Both the position numbers and the translations under genes were made by a program. DNA of 64,000 nucleotides, from assembly GCA_035304345.1 (NCBI GenBank), contig DATGQE010000102.1, positions 32,502 through 96,501 on the forward strand, read 5' to 3'. Positions 22,992 through 30,249 of the stretch are shown piece after piece; within the stretch, counting starts at the first letter, position 1; the number at the start of each line of letters is the position of its first letter. The stretch comes from IDS-8 sp035304345. GTDB lineage: Bacteria; Pseudomonadota; Gammaproteobacteria; Steroidobacterales; Woeseiaceae. Under the pieces are notes generated by a model. That model was not told the origin of the DNA and ran no database searches. It saw nothing but the letters and a program-made list of their open reading frames with translations.

Positions 22992-23069
22992 AAAAAGGTG
23001 CAGGGATGAAGGAGGACAGTGACCCTGCCCGGTTCCTCGGCCGGGGACGGTGACCTGTCGCGGTCACTG
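22992..23069 (-). promoter_or_regulatory. candidate attenuator-like leader before the deoxyhypusine synthase-like gene
   Basis: On the minus strand, segment A CAGTGACC (23069-23062) can pair either with B GGTCAC (23055-23050) or with C GGTCACTG (23024-23017). C overlaps the left arm of a third hairpin, GCAGGG (23028-23023) with CCCTGC (23005-23000), which is followed by ACC and five T (22996-22992). A:B would leave the terminator-like hairpin free to form; A:C would block it. The signal that would switch it is unknown. The terminator stem is only six bases with a long loop, so it may be weak. Confidence 0.4.
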
Positions 23070-23077
23070 CCCGCGTA

Positions 23078-24133
23078 TTAAAACACAGGGACCTGCTGCG
23101 TGAGGCAATGGAAGGTGCCGAGGCCCAGCACGAGATCGCGACAGTCGATCGCCACGACGTCGCGGCCGGGAAAGCAGGCCGCGAGCTTCGCGCGGTTCGC
23201 CTCGTCGGCGGGATCCTCGAAGGCGGGCATCAGGACGACGCGGTTGCCGATGTAGAAGTTCGCATGGCTCGCCGGCAGGCGCTCGCCGCGCCACTCCACC
23301 GGCCGCGGCATCTCGAGCTCGATCACCCGCAGCGGCCGCCCGTCCGCGAGGCGGAAGCCGGCGAGGCGCTCGCGGTTCTCGGCGAGCGGCTCGTAGTTGT
23401 CGTCGCGGCGGTCGCGCTCGACGACGGTCACGACGGTGTCTTCCGCGACGAAGCGCGTGAGGTCGTCCACGTGCCCGTCGGTGTCGTCGCCGACGATGCC
23501 CTCGCCGAGCCAGAAGACCTGCGAGACGCCGAGGAGCTCGCGCAGGCGGCTCTCGATCGCCTCCCGGTCCAGGCCCGGGTTGCGGTTCGGGTTGAGCAGG
23601 CACTGCTCGGTCGTGAGCAGTGCGCCCGCGCCGTTCACGTCGATCGAGCCGCCTTCGAGCACCATGTCCACGCGCAGGCTCGGCACGCCGAGCGCCGCCG
23701 CCATCGCCGCCGCGACCTGGTCGTCGAGGTCGAACGGCGGGTACTTGCCGCCCCAGGCGTTGAAGCGGAAATCGAGCGCGAGCGCGGGATCGTCGGGGTG
23801 CTCACGGGTGACGAAGATCGCCCCGTGATCCCGGCACCACGCGTCGTTGGTCGGGATGCGATGGAACGCGACCCGGTCGGGCCGCGCCTTCCCTTCGAGC
23901 AGCTCGCGGACGTGCCGCTCGTGGCGCTCGTCGAGCACGTTGATGCGCACGAGCTCGCTTTCGGCGAGCGCCTGGACGGCGCGCACCATGACCGGCTCGA
24001 CCGGCTCGAACTTGCCGGGCCAGCTCTCGCGCTTGTGCGGCCAGGAAATCCAGGTCGCCTGGTGCGGCGTCCATTCCGCCGGCATGCGGTAACCGCGCGC
24101 GGCCGGGGTCGCGTCCGTCTCATTCGGGTTCAT
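23078..24133 (-). CDS. aguA: agmatine deiminase
   Basis: AguA hydrolyses agmatine to N-carbamoylputrescine and ammonia. The 351 residues show the peptidyl-arginine-deiminase-like fold. TNDAWCRDHGAIFV binds the guanidino group, EGGSIDVNGAG carries the acidic residue, DDTDGHVDDLTRF has the catalytic His, and the nucleophile is Cys343 in GTFHCLTQQ. It lies between SpeA and AguB in the pathway, although the gene order differs. The ATG at 24133 is 14 bases inside the upstream regulator gene, so the two are probably translationally coupled. Confidence 0.95.
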   Translation of the reverse strand: MNPNETDATPAARGYRMPAEWTPHQATWISWPHKRESWPGKFEPVEPVMVRAVQALAESELVRINVLDERHERHVRELLEGKARPDRVAFHRIPTNDAWCRDHGAIFVTREHPDDPALALDFRFNAWGGKYPPFDLDDQVAAAMAAALGVPSLRVDMVLEGGSIDVNGAGALLTTEQCLLNPNRNPGLDREAIESRLRELLGVSQVFWLGEGIVGDDTDGHVDDLTRFVAEDTVVTVVERDRRDDNYEPLAENRERLAGFRLADGRPLRVIELEMPRPVEWRGERLPASHANFYIGNRVVLMPAFEDPADEANRAKLAACFPGRDVVAIDCRDLVLGLGTFHCLTQQVPVF

Positions 24134-24842
24134 GCGCGGACTGTGTCACCGTCGCGTCGTCATGGAAAGACCCCGCGTCCGTTTCCGCGCGCGGCTCACC
24201 GGGATGGACGCGGAACCGGCAGGCGGCGCCGCCGCGCACCATGCATTCGACGTGCTCGATACCGGCGCCGAGCAGGGTCTCGAGCAGCGCGAGATCGAGC
24301 TCGCACACCTCGCGGTGCTCGCGCGCGAGGTCGTGATAGATGCAGTTGCGCGCGTCGATCAGCGGCAGCTCGCGGCCCGGGTCCGGCGCGCTGCGCGCCC
24401 GGTACCCCAGCTCGCTCATGATCGCCACGACCTCGTCGATGCGGCGCTCGGGCCCGCAACCTGCCACCCGGTGCCGGTTCTGCGCGCCGAGCCGCCGCCC
24501 GAGCTGGCGCATGGCCGCGGCCAGGCCGTCGCTGCCGAGGCGCTCGCGCAGGCCGGCGATGAGCAGGTCGGAGAACAGCGCGTACTGCTTCGGGAACAGG
24601 TGCTCGCCGCTCCCGGTCAGGCGCCAGGCGAAGCCGGGGCGGCCGCCCTGCGAGGCGCGCGGCGTCTTCTCGACGAAGCCGCCGGCGGCCAGCGCGGCGA
24701 GGTGCTGGTGCACCGCGCTCCTGCTGATGCCGAGGGCGTGCGCGAGCTCGTCGGCGCTCTGCCCGGCCTTGTGCTCGAGGAGCAGCGTGAGCAGCCGGCG
24801 CTGGCGCTCCCCGAGGCCGGCGATGGCGGGAGGGTTGTCCAT
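24120..24842 (-). CDS. SufR-like helix-turn-helix regulator with a predicted Fe-S site
   Basis: This is a 240-residue DNA-binding protein. An N-terminal winged helix (about 12-75) has LGISRSAVHQHLAALAAGGF and a basic wing with GGRPGFAWRLT. The C-terminal domain carries Cys167, Cys180, Cys200 and Cys208, in NC-(12)-C-(19)-C-(7)-C spacing within the pattern seen in SufR, which holds a [4Fe-4S] cluster and senses iron or oxidative state. It heads the operon and overlaps aguA, so it probably controls the polyamine genes and perhaps its divergent neighbour. Cluster binding here is predicted, not shown. Confidence 0.85.
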   Translation of the reverse strand: MDNPPAIAGLGERQRRLLTLLLEHKAGQSADELAHALGISRSAVHQHLAALAAGGFVEKTPRASQGGRPGFAWRLTGSGEHLFPKQYALFSDLLIAGLRERLGSDGLAAAMRQLGRRLGAQNRHRVAGCGPERRIDEVVAIMSELGYRARSAPDPGRELPLIDARNCIYHDLAREHREVCELDLALLETLLGAGIEHVECMVRGGAACRFRVHPGEPRAETDAGSFHDDATVTQSAHEPE

Positions 24843-24868
24843 GGACGGGATGATAGCGGGCCGACCTT

Positions 24869-24921
24869 TATTTAGTTTATCAAGTTGTTTATTGACAAAG
24901 TCAACGGCGCCTGCCTAGACT
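24869..24921. promoter_or_regulatory. divergent promoters with palindromic operator candidate
   Basis: On the plus strand TTGACA (24892-24897) is followed after 18 bases by TAGACT (24916-24921), towards the four-helix protein. On the minus strand TTGTCA (24898-24893) is followed after 17 bases by CTAAAT (24875-24870), towards the SufR-like gene. Both -35 boxes lie in the palindrome TTGAC-AAA-GTCAA (24892-24904), so one bound protein could control both directions. The region is strikingly AT-rich against its surroundings. Confidence 0.55.
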
Positions 24922-24957
24922 CGCCCGCACGGCTCGAAGGCTTCCAAGGAGAACAAG

Positions 24958-25311
24958 ATGCTGACTGCCGCCGTGATCGTGTTCGCCGTCGCCGCCGTGG
25001 GCGGCGTCGTCCTCGCCCTCCACGTCCTCAAGGGCAAGCTCGCGCCCTGGGCCCTGTCCGTGCTGCATGCCGGGCTCGGTGCCGCGGGCATCGTGCTGCT
25101 CCTGCTTTTGCTCGCCGACGGCGGAGCCTCGCTGCTCGCCTGGGCGCTGGCGCTGTTCGTCGTGGCCGCCCTCGGAGGCTTCTGGCTCGCGTCCCGCCAC
25201 GCGAAAAAGGAGCTGCCGCCGAAGGGCGTGGTCGTGCTGCACGCCGTGCTCGCGGTCGGCGGTTTTGCGCTGCTGCTCGCGGCGTTCCTCGGCGCAGGCG
25301 CCGGGGCCTGA
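24958..25311 (+). CDS. small integral membrane protein, four predicted helices
   Basis: The protein has 117 residues, almost all in four hydrophobic segments (about 2-24, 30-53, 57-78 and 88-113) separated by short basic or acidic turns such as LKGKLAP and SRHAKKELPPKG. There is a strong ribosome site, AAGGAG, seven bases before the ATG. The two helix pairs look like an internal duplication: both contain a VLH motif (LHVLKG and VVLHAVLA) after a Lys/Pro turn. It overlaps the following DUF2231 gene by one base (TGATG). I recognise no function. Confidence 0.75.
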   Translation: MLTAAVIVFAVAAVGGVVLALHVLKGKLAPWALSVLHAGLGAAGIVLLLLLLADGGASLLAWALALFVVAALGGFWLASRHAKKELPPKGVVVLHAVLAVGGFALLLAAFLGAGAGA

Positions 25312-25760
25312 TGCCGCCGCTGGCCACGCGCCTCCACCCGCCTTTCCTGCACTTCCCGATCGCCTCCTGGACGGCAGGCACCGGGCTCGATCTCGCGCTG
25401 GCCGCCGGGCTCGGCCTGCCCGGGCCCGACGGTCATGCCCTCGCCCACGGCCTCCTGTGGGCGGGGGTGCTCAGCGCTTTGCCCACGGCCGCCGCGGGGC
25501 TCGTCGACTTCGCGCGCCTGCCCCGCTCCGTCCAGGACAGCCGTTTCCTCAAGCGGCACATGCTCGCGATGAGCGTGGCGTTCTTGCTGTACTTCGCCGC
25601 CGCCGCCTGGCGCCTCGAGGCCGGCGCGTTCGCCGCGCCGGCCGCGCCCGCGATGCTGCTCCTGGAGGCGGCCGGCCTCGCCGCGCTCGTCGCGGGCGGC
25701 CACTGGGGCGGCCGCGTGGTGTTCGACGAGCTCCCGCGCGCCGACCCTCCCGGGCCCTGA
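25311..25760 (+). CDS. DUF2231-type membrane protein
   Basis: The protein has 149 residues. The start TRLHPPFLHFPIASWTAG matches the HPxxxHFPIA signature of DUF2231 membrane proteins. Four hydrophobic helices follow, with conserved GLVDF after the second and HMLAMSVAFLLYF in the third. Other family members often sit with cytochromes or redox enzymes, and conserved His residues (His9 and His14, plus others) may bind haem or metal. The function is unknown. It is coupled to the preceding membrane protein, and its stop lies three bases from the convergent feoB stop. Confidence 0.85.
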   Translation: MPPLATRLHPPFLHFPIASWTAGTGLDLALAAGLGLPGPDGHALAHGLLWAGVLSALPTAAAGLVDFARLPRSVQDSRFLKRHMLAMSVAFLLYFAAAAWRLEAGAFAAPAAPAMLLLEAAGLAALVAGGHWGGRVVFDELPRADPPGP

Positions 25761-25763
25761 GCG

Positions 25764-27947
25764 TCAGGCGCTCCCGAGCTGGTAGACGAAAAGCGCGCCC
25801 AGGTACCCCATCGCGGTCATGTAGGTCCACGCGAACACCGGCCAGCGCCAGCTGTTGGTCTCGCGCCGGATGACCGCGAGCGTCGCGGCACATTGCAGGC
25901 ACCACGCGTAGAAGACCAGGAGCCCGCACACCATCGGCAGCGTGTACACGGGAGCGCCGTCCGGCCACGTCGCCGCGTGCAGGCGCCCGGACAACGTTTC
26001 GTCGCTCGCCTCGTCGCCGACGGCGTACACGGTGCCGAGGACGGCGATGACCACCTCGCGCGCGGGGAATCCGGCGATGACCGCCGCCGAGACCTTCCAG
26101 TCCCAGCCGAGCGGCCGGAATGCCGGCGCGACGAGCTTGCCCGCGCGGCCGAGCCAGCTCTGCTCGAGCTGCGCCGCGGCGGCCGCGTTCGCGAGGTCCG
26201 TGCGCGCGGCGTCCAGCGCCTCGCCCGTGAGCGTGGCTTCCGCCTGCGCCAGCGACGCGGCGAGCTCCGTCTCCACCGCTTCCGAGCGCGGGTAGTAGGC
26301 GAGCGCCCAGACGACGACCGCGACCGTGAAAATCACCGTCCCGGCGCGGCGCAGGAACACCCGGGCGCGCCCGAGGAGCTGGATCGCGACGGTGCGCAGG
26401 TTCGGGCGCCGGAACTCCGGCAGCATGAGCGCGAACGGCGGCTTCGGCCCGCGCAGCGCGGTCTTGCGCATGAGGAGCGCCGTCAGCACGCCGGCGACGA
26501 TGCCGAGCAGGTACAGGCCGAACAGGACGAGGCCCTGCAGGTTGAACCACCCGACCGCGGTCGCCGGCACGAACGCGGCAATCAGCAGCGCGTAGACCGG
26601 CAGCCTCGCCGAGCACGTCATGAACGGCGCGGCGAGGATCGTCGCGATGCGATCGCGCCGGTTCGGGATCACGCGCGTCGCCATGATGCCGGGCACCGCG
26701 CACGCGAAGCTCGAGATCATCGGGATGATCGACTGGCCGGAGAGACCGACCGAGCGCATCACCCGGTCCATGAGGTAAGCCGCCCGCGCGAGGTAGCCCG
26801 AGTCCTCGAGCACGATGATGAACAGGAACAGGATCATGATCTGCGGCAGGAAGACGACCACGCTGCCGACGCCTGCCACCACGCCGTCCGCGAGCAGGCT
26901 CGTGAGCGCCCCGGGCGGCAGCGTCGCCGTGAGCCAGGCGCCGGTCGCCGCCGTCGCCGCGTCGATCGCATCCATGAGCGGCGTGGCCCAGGCGAACACC
27001 GCCTGGAACACGACCGCCATCACGACGAACAGGCCGATCGTGCCCGGAACCGGGCGGTTCAGCCACGCCGCGATGCGCGCGCCCCAGGTGCGGTAGCGGG
27101 GAGTGCCGCTCTGCACGTCGGCGAGCACGCCGCGGACCCACGTGTAGCGCCGCTGCGCCTCCTCCGCGAGCGGCGGGTAGCCGTTGAACAGCCGTGCACG
27201 AGCCGCCCGCATCGCCGCGGCAAACCCCTCGTCGCCCGCAAGCGCCACGGCCGGCCCGTCCACGCCGTCGATCAGGGCACGCTCGATCTCGACCGGCTGC
27301 AGCGCGGCGGCACGCGTTGCCAGCGCGCGCGCCGCTTCCCGCAGCTCCGGCCAGAACGGCGCCACGCTCGGCGCCGGCGCCGCCGGCAGCGCCGCCAGCG
27401 CCCGCCGGAGCGCCTGCACCCCGTGCCCCGTGGTGGCGACGACCGGGCACACGGTCGCACCGCCGAGGTGGGCGGACAGCTTCTCCACGTCGACGGACAG
27501 GCCGGCGGCCTGCGCCGCATCGCTCATCGTGAGCGCGACGACGACGGGAAGGCCGAGCTCCACGAGCTGGCCGACGAGGAACAGGCCCTGGTAGAGATTG
27601 TTCATCGCCACCACGGCGAGGATGCCGGCCGGCTTGCGCACGCCGGGCATGCGCCCCATCACGACGTCGACCGCGATGCGCTCCTCCAGCGAGTGTGCCG
27701 ACAGCGAGAACGTGCCCGGCAGGTCGACGAGCTCGAGCGCGACGTCGCCGAGCCTCGCGATGCCGACGTGCTTCTCGACGGTGACGCCGGGGTAATTGGC
27801 GGTGCTCTGCCGCAGGCCGGTCAACCGGTTGAACAGCGTGCTCTTGCCGGAGTTCGGGTTGCCGACGACCGCGATGGTGGCACGCGGATGCTGCCGGACC
27901 GCAATACGCTCGACGGGGATGCCGACGGTGCGGGTGTCAGCCACCAT
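25764..27947 (-). CDS. feoB: ferrous iron transport protein B
   Basis: FeoB is the inner-membrane Fe(II) transporter with a cytosolic G domain. With the ATG at 27947 the protein has 727 residues. G1 is GNPNSGKS (29-36), G2 lies in NYPGVTVEK and G3 is DLPGTFSL. G4 reads LTMSD where NxxD is usual, a notable change in the guanine-specificity motif. The two Gate blocks are in the membrane part (FLPQIMILFLFIIVLEDSGY, and VCGLLVFYAWCLQCAATLAV with the conserved Cys). An upstream TTG at 27956 is possible. The gene overlaps feoA by 11 bases. Its C-terminus is short, as in FeoB without a FeoC partner. Confidence 0.95.
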   Translation of the reverse strand: MVADTRTVGIPVERIAVRQHPRATIAVVGNPNSGKSTLFNRLTGLRQSTANYPGVTVEKHVGIARLGDVALELVDLPGTFSLSAHSLEERIAVDVVMGRMPGVRKPAGILAVVAMNNLYQGLFLVGQLVELGLPVVVALTMSDAAQAAGLSVDVEKLSAHLGGATVCPVVATTGHGVQALRRALAALPAAPAPSVAPFWPELREAARALATRAAALQPVEIERALIDGVDGPAVALAGDEGFAAAMRAARARLFNGYPPLAEEAQRRYTWVRGVLADVQSGTPRYRTWGARIAAWLNRPVPGTIGLFVVMAVVFQAVFAWATPLMDAIDAATAATGAWLTATLPPGALTSLLADGVVAGVGSVVVFLPQIMILFLFIIVLEDSGYLARAAYLMDRVMRSVGLSGQSIIPMISSFACAVPGIMATRVIPNRRDRIATILAAPFMTCSARLPVYALLIAAFVPATAVGWFNLQGLVLFGLYLLGIVAGVLTALLMRKTALRGPKPPFALMLPEFRRPNLRTVAIQLLGRARVFLRRAGTVIFTVAVVVWALAYYPRSEAVETELAASLAQAEATLTGEALDAARTDLANAAAAAQLEQSWLGRAGKLVAPAFRPLGWDWKVSAAVIAGFPAREVVIAVLGTVYAVGDEASDETLSGRLHAATWPDGAPVYTLPMVCGLLVFYAWCLQCAATLAVIRRETNSWRWPVFAWTYMTAMGYLGALFVYQLGSA

Positions 27948-28188
27948 CGGCGGCAACGATCACGAAGTGTCGGGCCTGTTCGCGACGCAGCGAGATGCCG
28001 TTGCCGAAGAGGCGAAACTCCAGCGGATCCCCCCCGATCGCGGCCCCGGTCGCCTCCACCTCCGCGCCGGCCACGAGCCCCAGCACCATGAGCCGCTGCA
28101 CGGCGGGATCGGCGGGGTCGACGGCCGTGATCACGGCTTTCTGGCCACGCCGCAGGGTGTCGAGGGTGAGACGGGAAGGTGCTTTCAC
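27937..28188 (-). CDS. feoA: ferrous iron transport protein A
   Basis: FeoA is a small SH3-like protein that works with FeoB at the cytosolic face of the membrane. The 83 residues are the usual length. The pattern LTLDTLRRGQKAVITAVD and then RLMVLGLVAGAEVEATG, with NGISLRREQARHFVIV at the end, is diagnostic. It starts with GTG at 28188, no ATG being available in frame. The Fur-box-like sequence lies about 40 bases upstream, and feoB overlaps its end. Confidence 0.93.
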   Translation of the reverse strand: MKAPSRLTLDTLRRGQKAVITAVDPADPAVQRLMVLGLVAGAEVEATGAAIGGDPLEFRLFGNGISLRREQARHFVIVAADGG

Positions 28189-28226
28189 CGGTGCCGGTTG
28201 ACGGAGTCCGTCCGCGATCTGCCAAT

Positions 28227-28245
28227 GATAATGATTCTCATTCCG
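28227..28245 (-). promoter_or_regulatory. Fur box upstream of feoAB
   Basis: GATAATGATTCTCATTCCG matches the 19-base Fur consensus at 14 positions, and the core ATGATAATGATTCTCATT stands out in GC-rich DNA. It lies 39 bases before the feoA start, where Fur-Fe(II) would block transcription when iron is sufficient. The peroxiredoxin gene starts 208 bases away on the other side and could be affected too. Confidence 0.75.
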
Positions 28246-28452
28246 CCCCTCAAGGGTGCCGGGGCCGTCCCGCGGGCGGCCTCCCGCTCGCCGCTCGTGA
28301 CCGCCTCCTCGACCGGGCCCGCCGCCCGCATCCGTATGACGAAAACGGCATATGCCCCGGCCTTCTTCGTCTAAGCGCGCGCCATCCGGTCGCGCGACCG
28401 CGTGCTAAGATCGCGTGCACAAAAAACGACCACGTCAACAACGAGGCACATC

Positions 28453-29112
28453 ATGACGCTCAGAATCAATTCCGAGGCACCGAACTTCCAGGCGGATACC
28501 ACGGAAGGCAGGATCGATTTCCACGAGTGGATCGGTGATGGTTGGGCCGTGTTGTTCTCGCATCCGAAGGATTTCACGCCCGTTTGCACCACCGAGCTCG
28601 GCTACATGGCAGGGCTCAAGGACGAGTTCGCGAAGCGCAACTGCAAGATCATCGGCCTGTCCGTCGACCCGGTGGAAAGCCACAAGGGCTGGCTCAAGGA
28701 CATCGAGGACGTGCAGGGCAACCCGGTCAACTACCCGCTGATCGGCGATCCGAAGCTCGAGGTCGCGAAGCTCTACGACATGCTGCCCGAGGATGCGGGC
28801 GACACCGCCGACGGACGCACGCCGGTGGACAACGCCACGGTGCGCTCCGTGTTCCTCATCGGGCCGGACAAGAAGATCAAGGCGATGCTCATTTACCCGA
28901 TGAGCTCGGGACGCAATTTCGACGAGATCCTGCGCCTGCTCGACTCGCTGCAGCTCACGGCGAAGCACCAGGTCGCCACCCCGGTGAACTGGCGCCCGGG
29001 CGACGACGTCATCATCGCACCGTCCGTGCCCGACGACGTCGCGCGCGAGAAGTACCCGTCAGGCTGGAAGTCTCCGAAGCCTTACATTCGCTACGTGCCG
29101 CAGCCGAAGTAA
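28453..29112 (+). CDS. 1-Cys peroxiredoxin (Prx6 family)
   Basis: This thiol peroxidase reduces H2O2 and organic hydroperoxides. It has 219 residues, as is typical of Prx6 proteins. The peroxidatic Cys45 is in HPKDFTPVCTTELGYMA, with the catalytic Thr and the later Arg in TVRSVFLIGPDKKIK. The C-terminal Prx extension (VNWRPGDDVIIAPSVPDDVA, then PYIRYVPQP) is complete. Cys68 in KRNCKIIGL is not at a resolving position. The cysteine synthase gene begins 22 bases later on the same strand, which suggests a shared redox or sulfur unit. Confidence 0.95.
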   Translation: MTLRINSEAPNFQADTTEGRIDFHEWIGDGWAVLFSHPKDFTPVCTTELGYMAGLKDEFAKRNCKIIGLSVDPVESHKGWLKDIEDVQGNPVNYPLIGDPKLEVAKLYDMLPEDAGDTADGRTPVDNATVRSVFLIGPDKKIKAMLIYPMSSGRNFDEILRLLDSLQLTAKHQVATPVNWRPGDDVIIAPSVPDDVAREKYPSGWKSPKPYIRYVPQPK

Positions 29113-29134
29113 GCGCACCGGACACGACGGCGCC

Positions 29135-30121
29135 TTGAAATACTACCGGGACTTCGTCGACGCGGTCGGCAACACCCCGCTCATCCGGCTCAGGGGCCCG
29201 AGCGAGGAAACCGGCTGTGAGATCCTCGGCAAGGCGGAATTCCTGAACCCGAGCGGCTCGGTCAAGGACCGGGCCGCGAAGTTCATCGTGCTCGCCGCGG
29301 AGGAGAGCGGCGCGCTCCGCCCGGGCGGCACCGTCATCGAGGGCACGGCCGGCAACACCGGCATCGGGCTCGCGCACGTGTGCAATGCGCGCGGCTATCG
29401 CTGCATCATCGTCATTCCCGAGACGCAGTCACCCGAGAAGCTCGACCTCCTGCGCGCACTCGGCGCGGAGGTCCGGCCGGTGCCGGCGGTACCGTACAAG
29501 GATCCGAACAACTTCCAGAAGATCGCCGGGCGCCTCGCCGAGGAGACCGAGAACGCGATCTGGGCGAACCAGTTCGACAACCTCGCGAACCGCGAAGCGC
29601 ACATTCGCACGACCGGTCCCGAAATCTGGCGCGACACCGGCGGCCGGATCGACGCGTTCGTGTCGACATCGGGCACCGGCGGCACGCTCGCGGGCACCTC
29701 CCTGTACCTGAAGTCGAAGAAGCCCGACGTGCTCACTGTGCTCGCGGACCCGACCGGCACGGCGACCTGGCACTACGTCAAGCACGGGGAGCCCAAGGTC
29801 GTGGGCGGACCGTCCATCTCGGAAGGCATCGGCAGCACGCGCATCACCGCCAACTTCGACGGTGCGCCCATCGACGACGCGGAGATGATCCCGGACCAGG
29901 AGTGCGTCGACACCGTCTACCGGTTGCTGTACCGGGAGGGCCTGTTCCTCGGCAGCTCTTCGGGCATCAACGTCGCCGCCGCGATCCGCGTCGCGAAGCG
30001 GCTCGGCCCCGGGCACGTGGTGGTCACGGTGCTCTGCGACGGCGGCGGCCGCTACCAGTCGCGGCTGTTCAACCGCCGCTGGCTCGAGGAGAAAGGGCTC
30101 CACGCGCCCAGCCCGCCGTAG
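29135..30121 (+). CDS. cysteine synthase family protein (O-acetylserine sulfhydrylase-like)
   Basis: This PLP enzyme of fold type II makes cysteine from O-acetylserine and sulfide. It has 328 residues. The PLP lysine is Lys44 in NPSGSVKDRAA, the substrate loop is EGTAGNTGIGLAH, and the phosphate-binding loop is STSGTGGTLAG. The final LFLGSSSGINVAAA and VLCDGGGRYQSRLFN are typical of cysteine synthase A. The start is TTG at 29135, just before homology begins; no better codon fits. Cystathionine beta-synthase-like or cysteine-desulfhydrase activity cannot be excluded by sequence alone. Confidence 0.9.
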   Translation: MKYYRDFVDAVGNTPLIRLRGPSEETGCEILGKAEFLNPSGSVKDRAAKFIVLAAEESGALRPGGTVIEGTAGNTGIGLAHVCNARGYRCIIVIPETQSPEKLDLLRALGAEVRPVPAVPYKDPNNFQKIAGRLAEETENAIWANQFDNLANREAHIRTTGPEIWRDTGGRIDAFVSTSGTGGTLAGTSLYLKSKKPDVLTVLADPTGTATWHYVKHGEPKVVGGPSISEGIGSTRITANFDGAPIDDAEMIPDQECVDTVYRLLYREGLFLGSSSGINVAAAIRVAKRLGPGHVVVTVLCDGGGRYQSRLFNRRWLEEKGLHAPSPP

Positions 30122-30249
30122 CGCTTCCGCTGCCCCGGCCGGGCGTCCCGGCGCCCCGGCGGACAGCGAGCGGGAGAAGCCCGCGAAACGGCGGCGCCCG
30201 TCGCCGGTGCGGGTATCATCACCCTACCCCCGTTCTTCGTGCGACGTGC

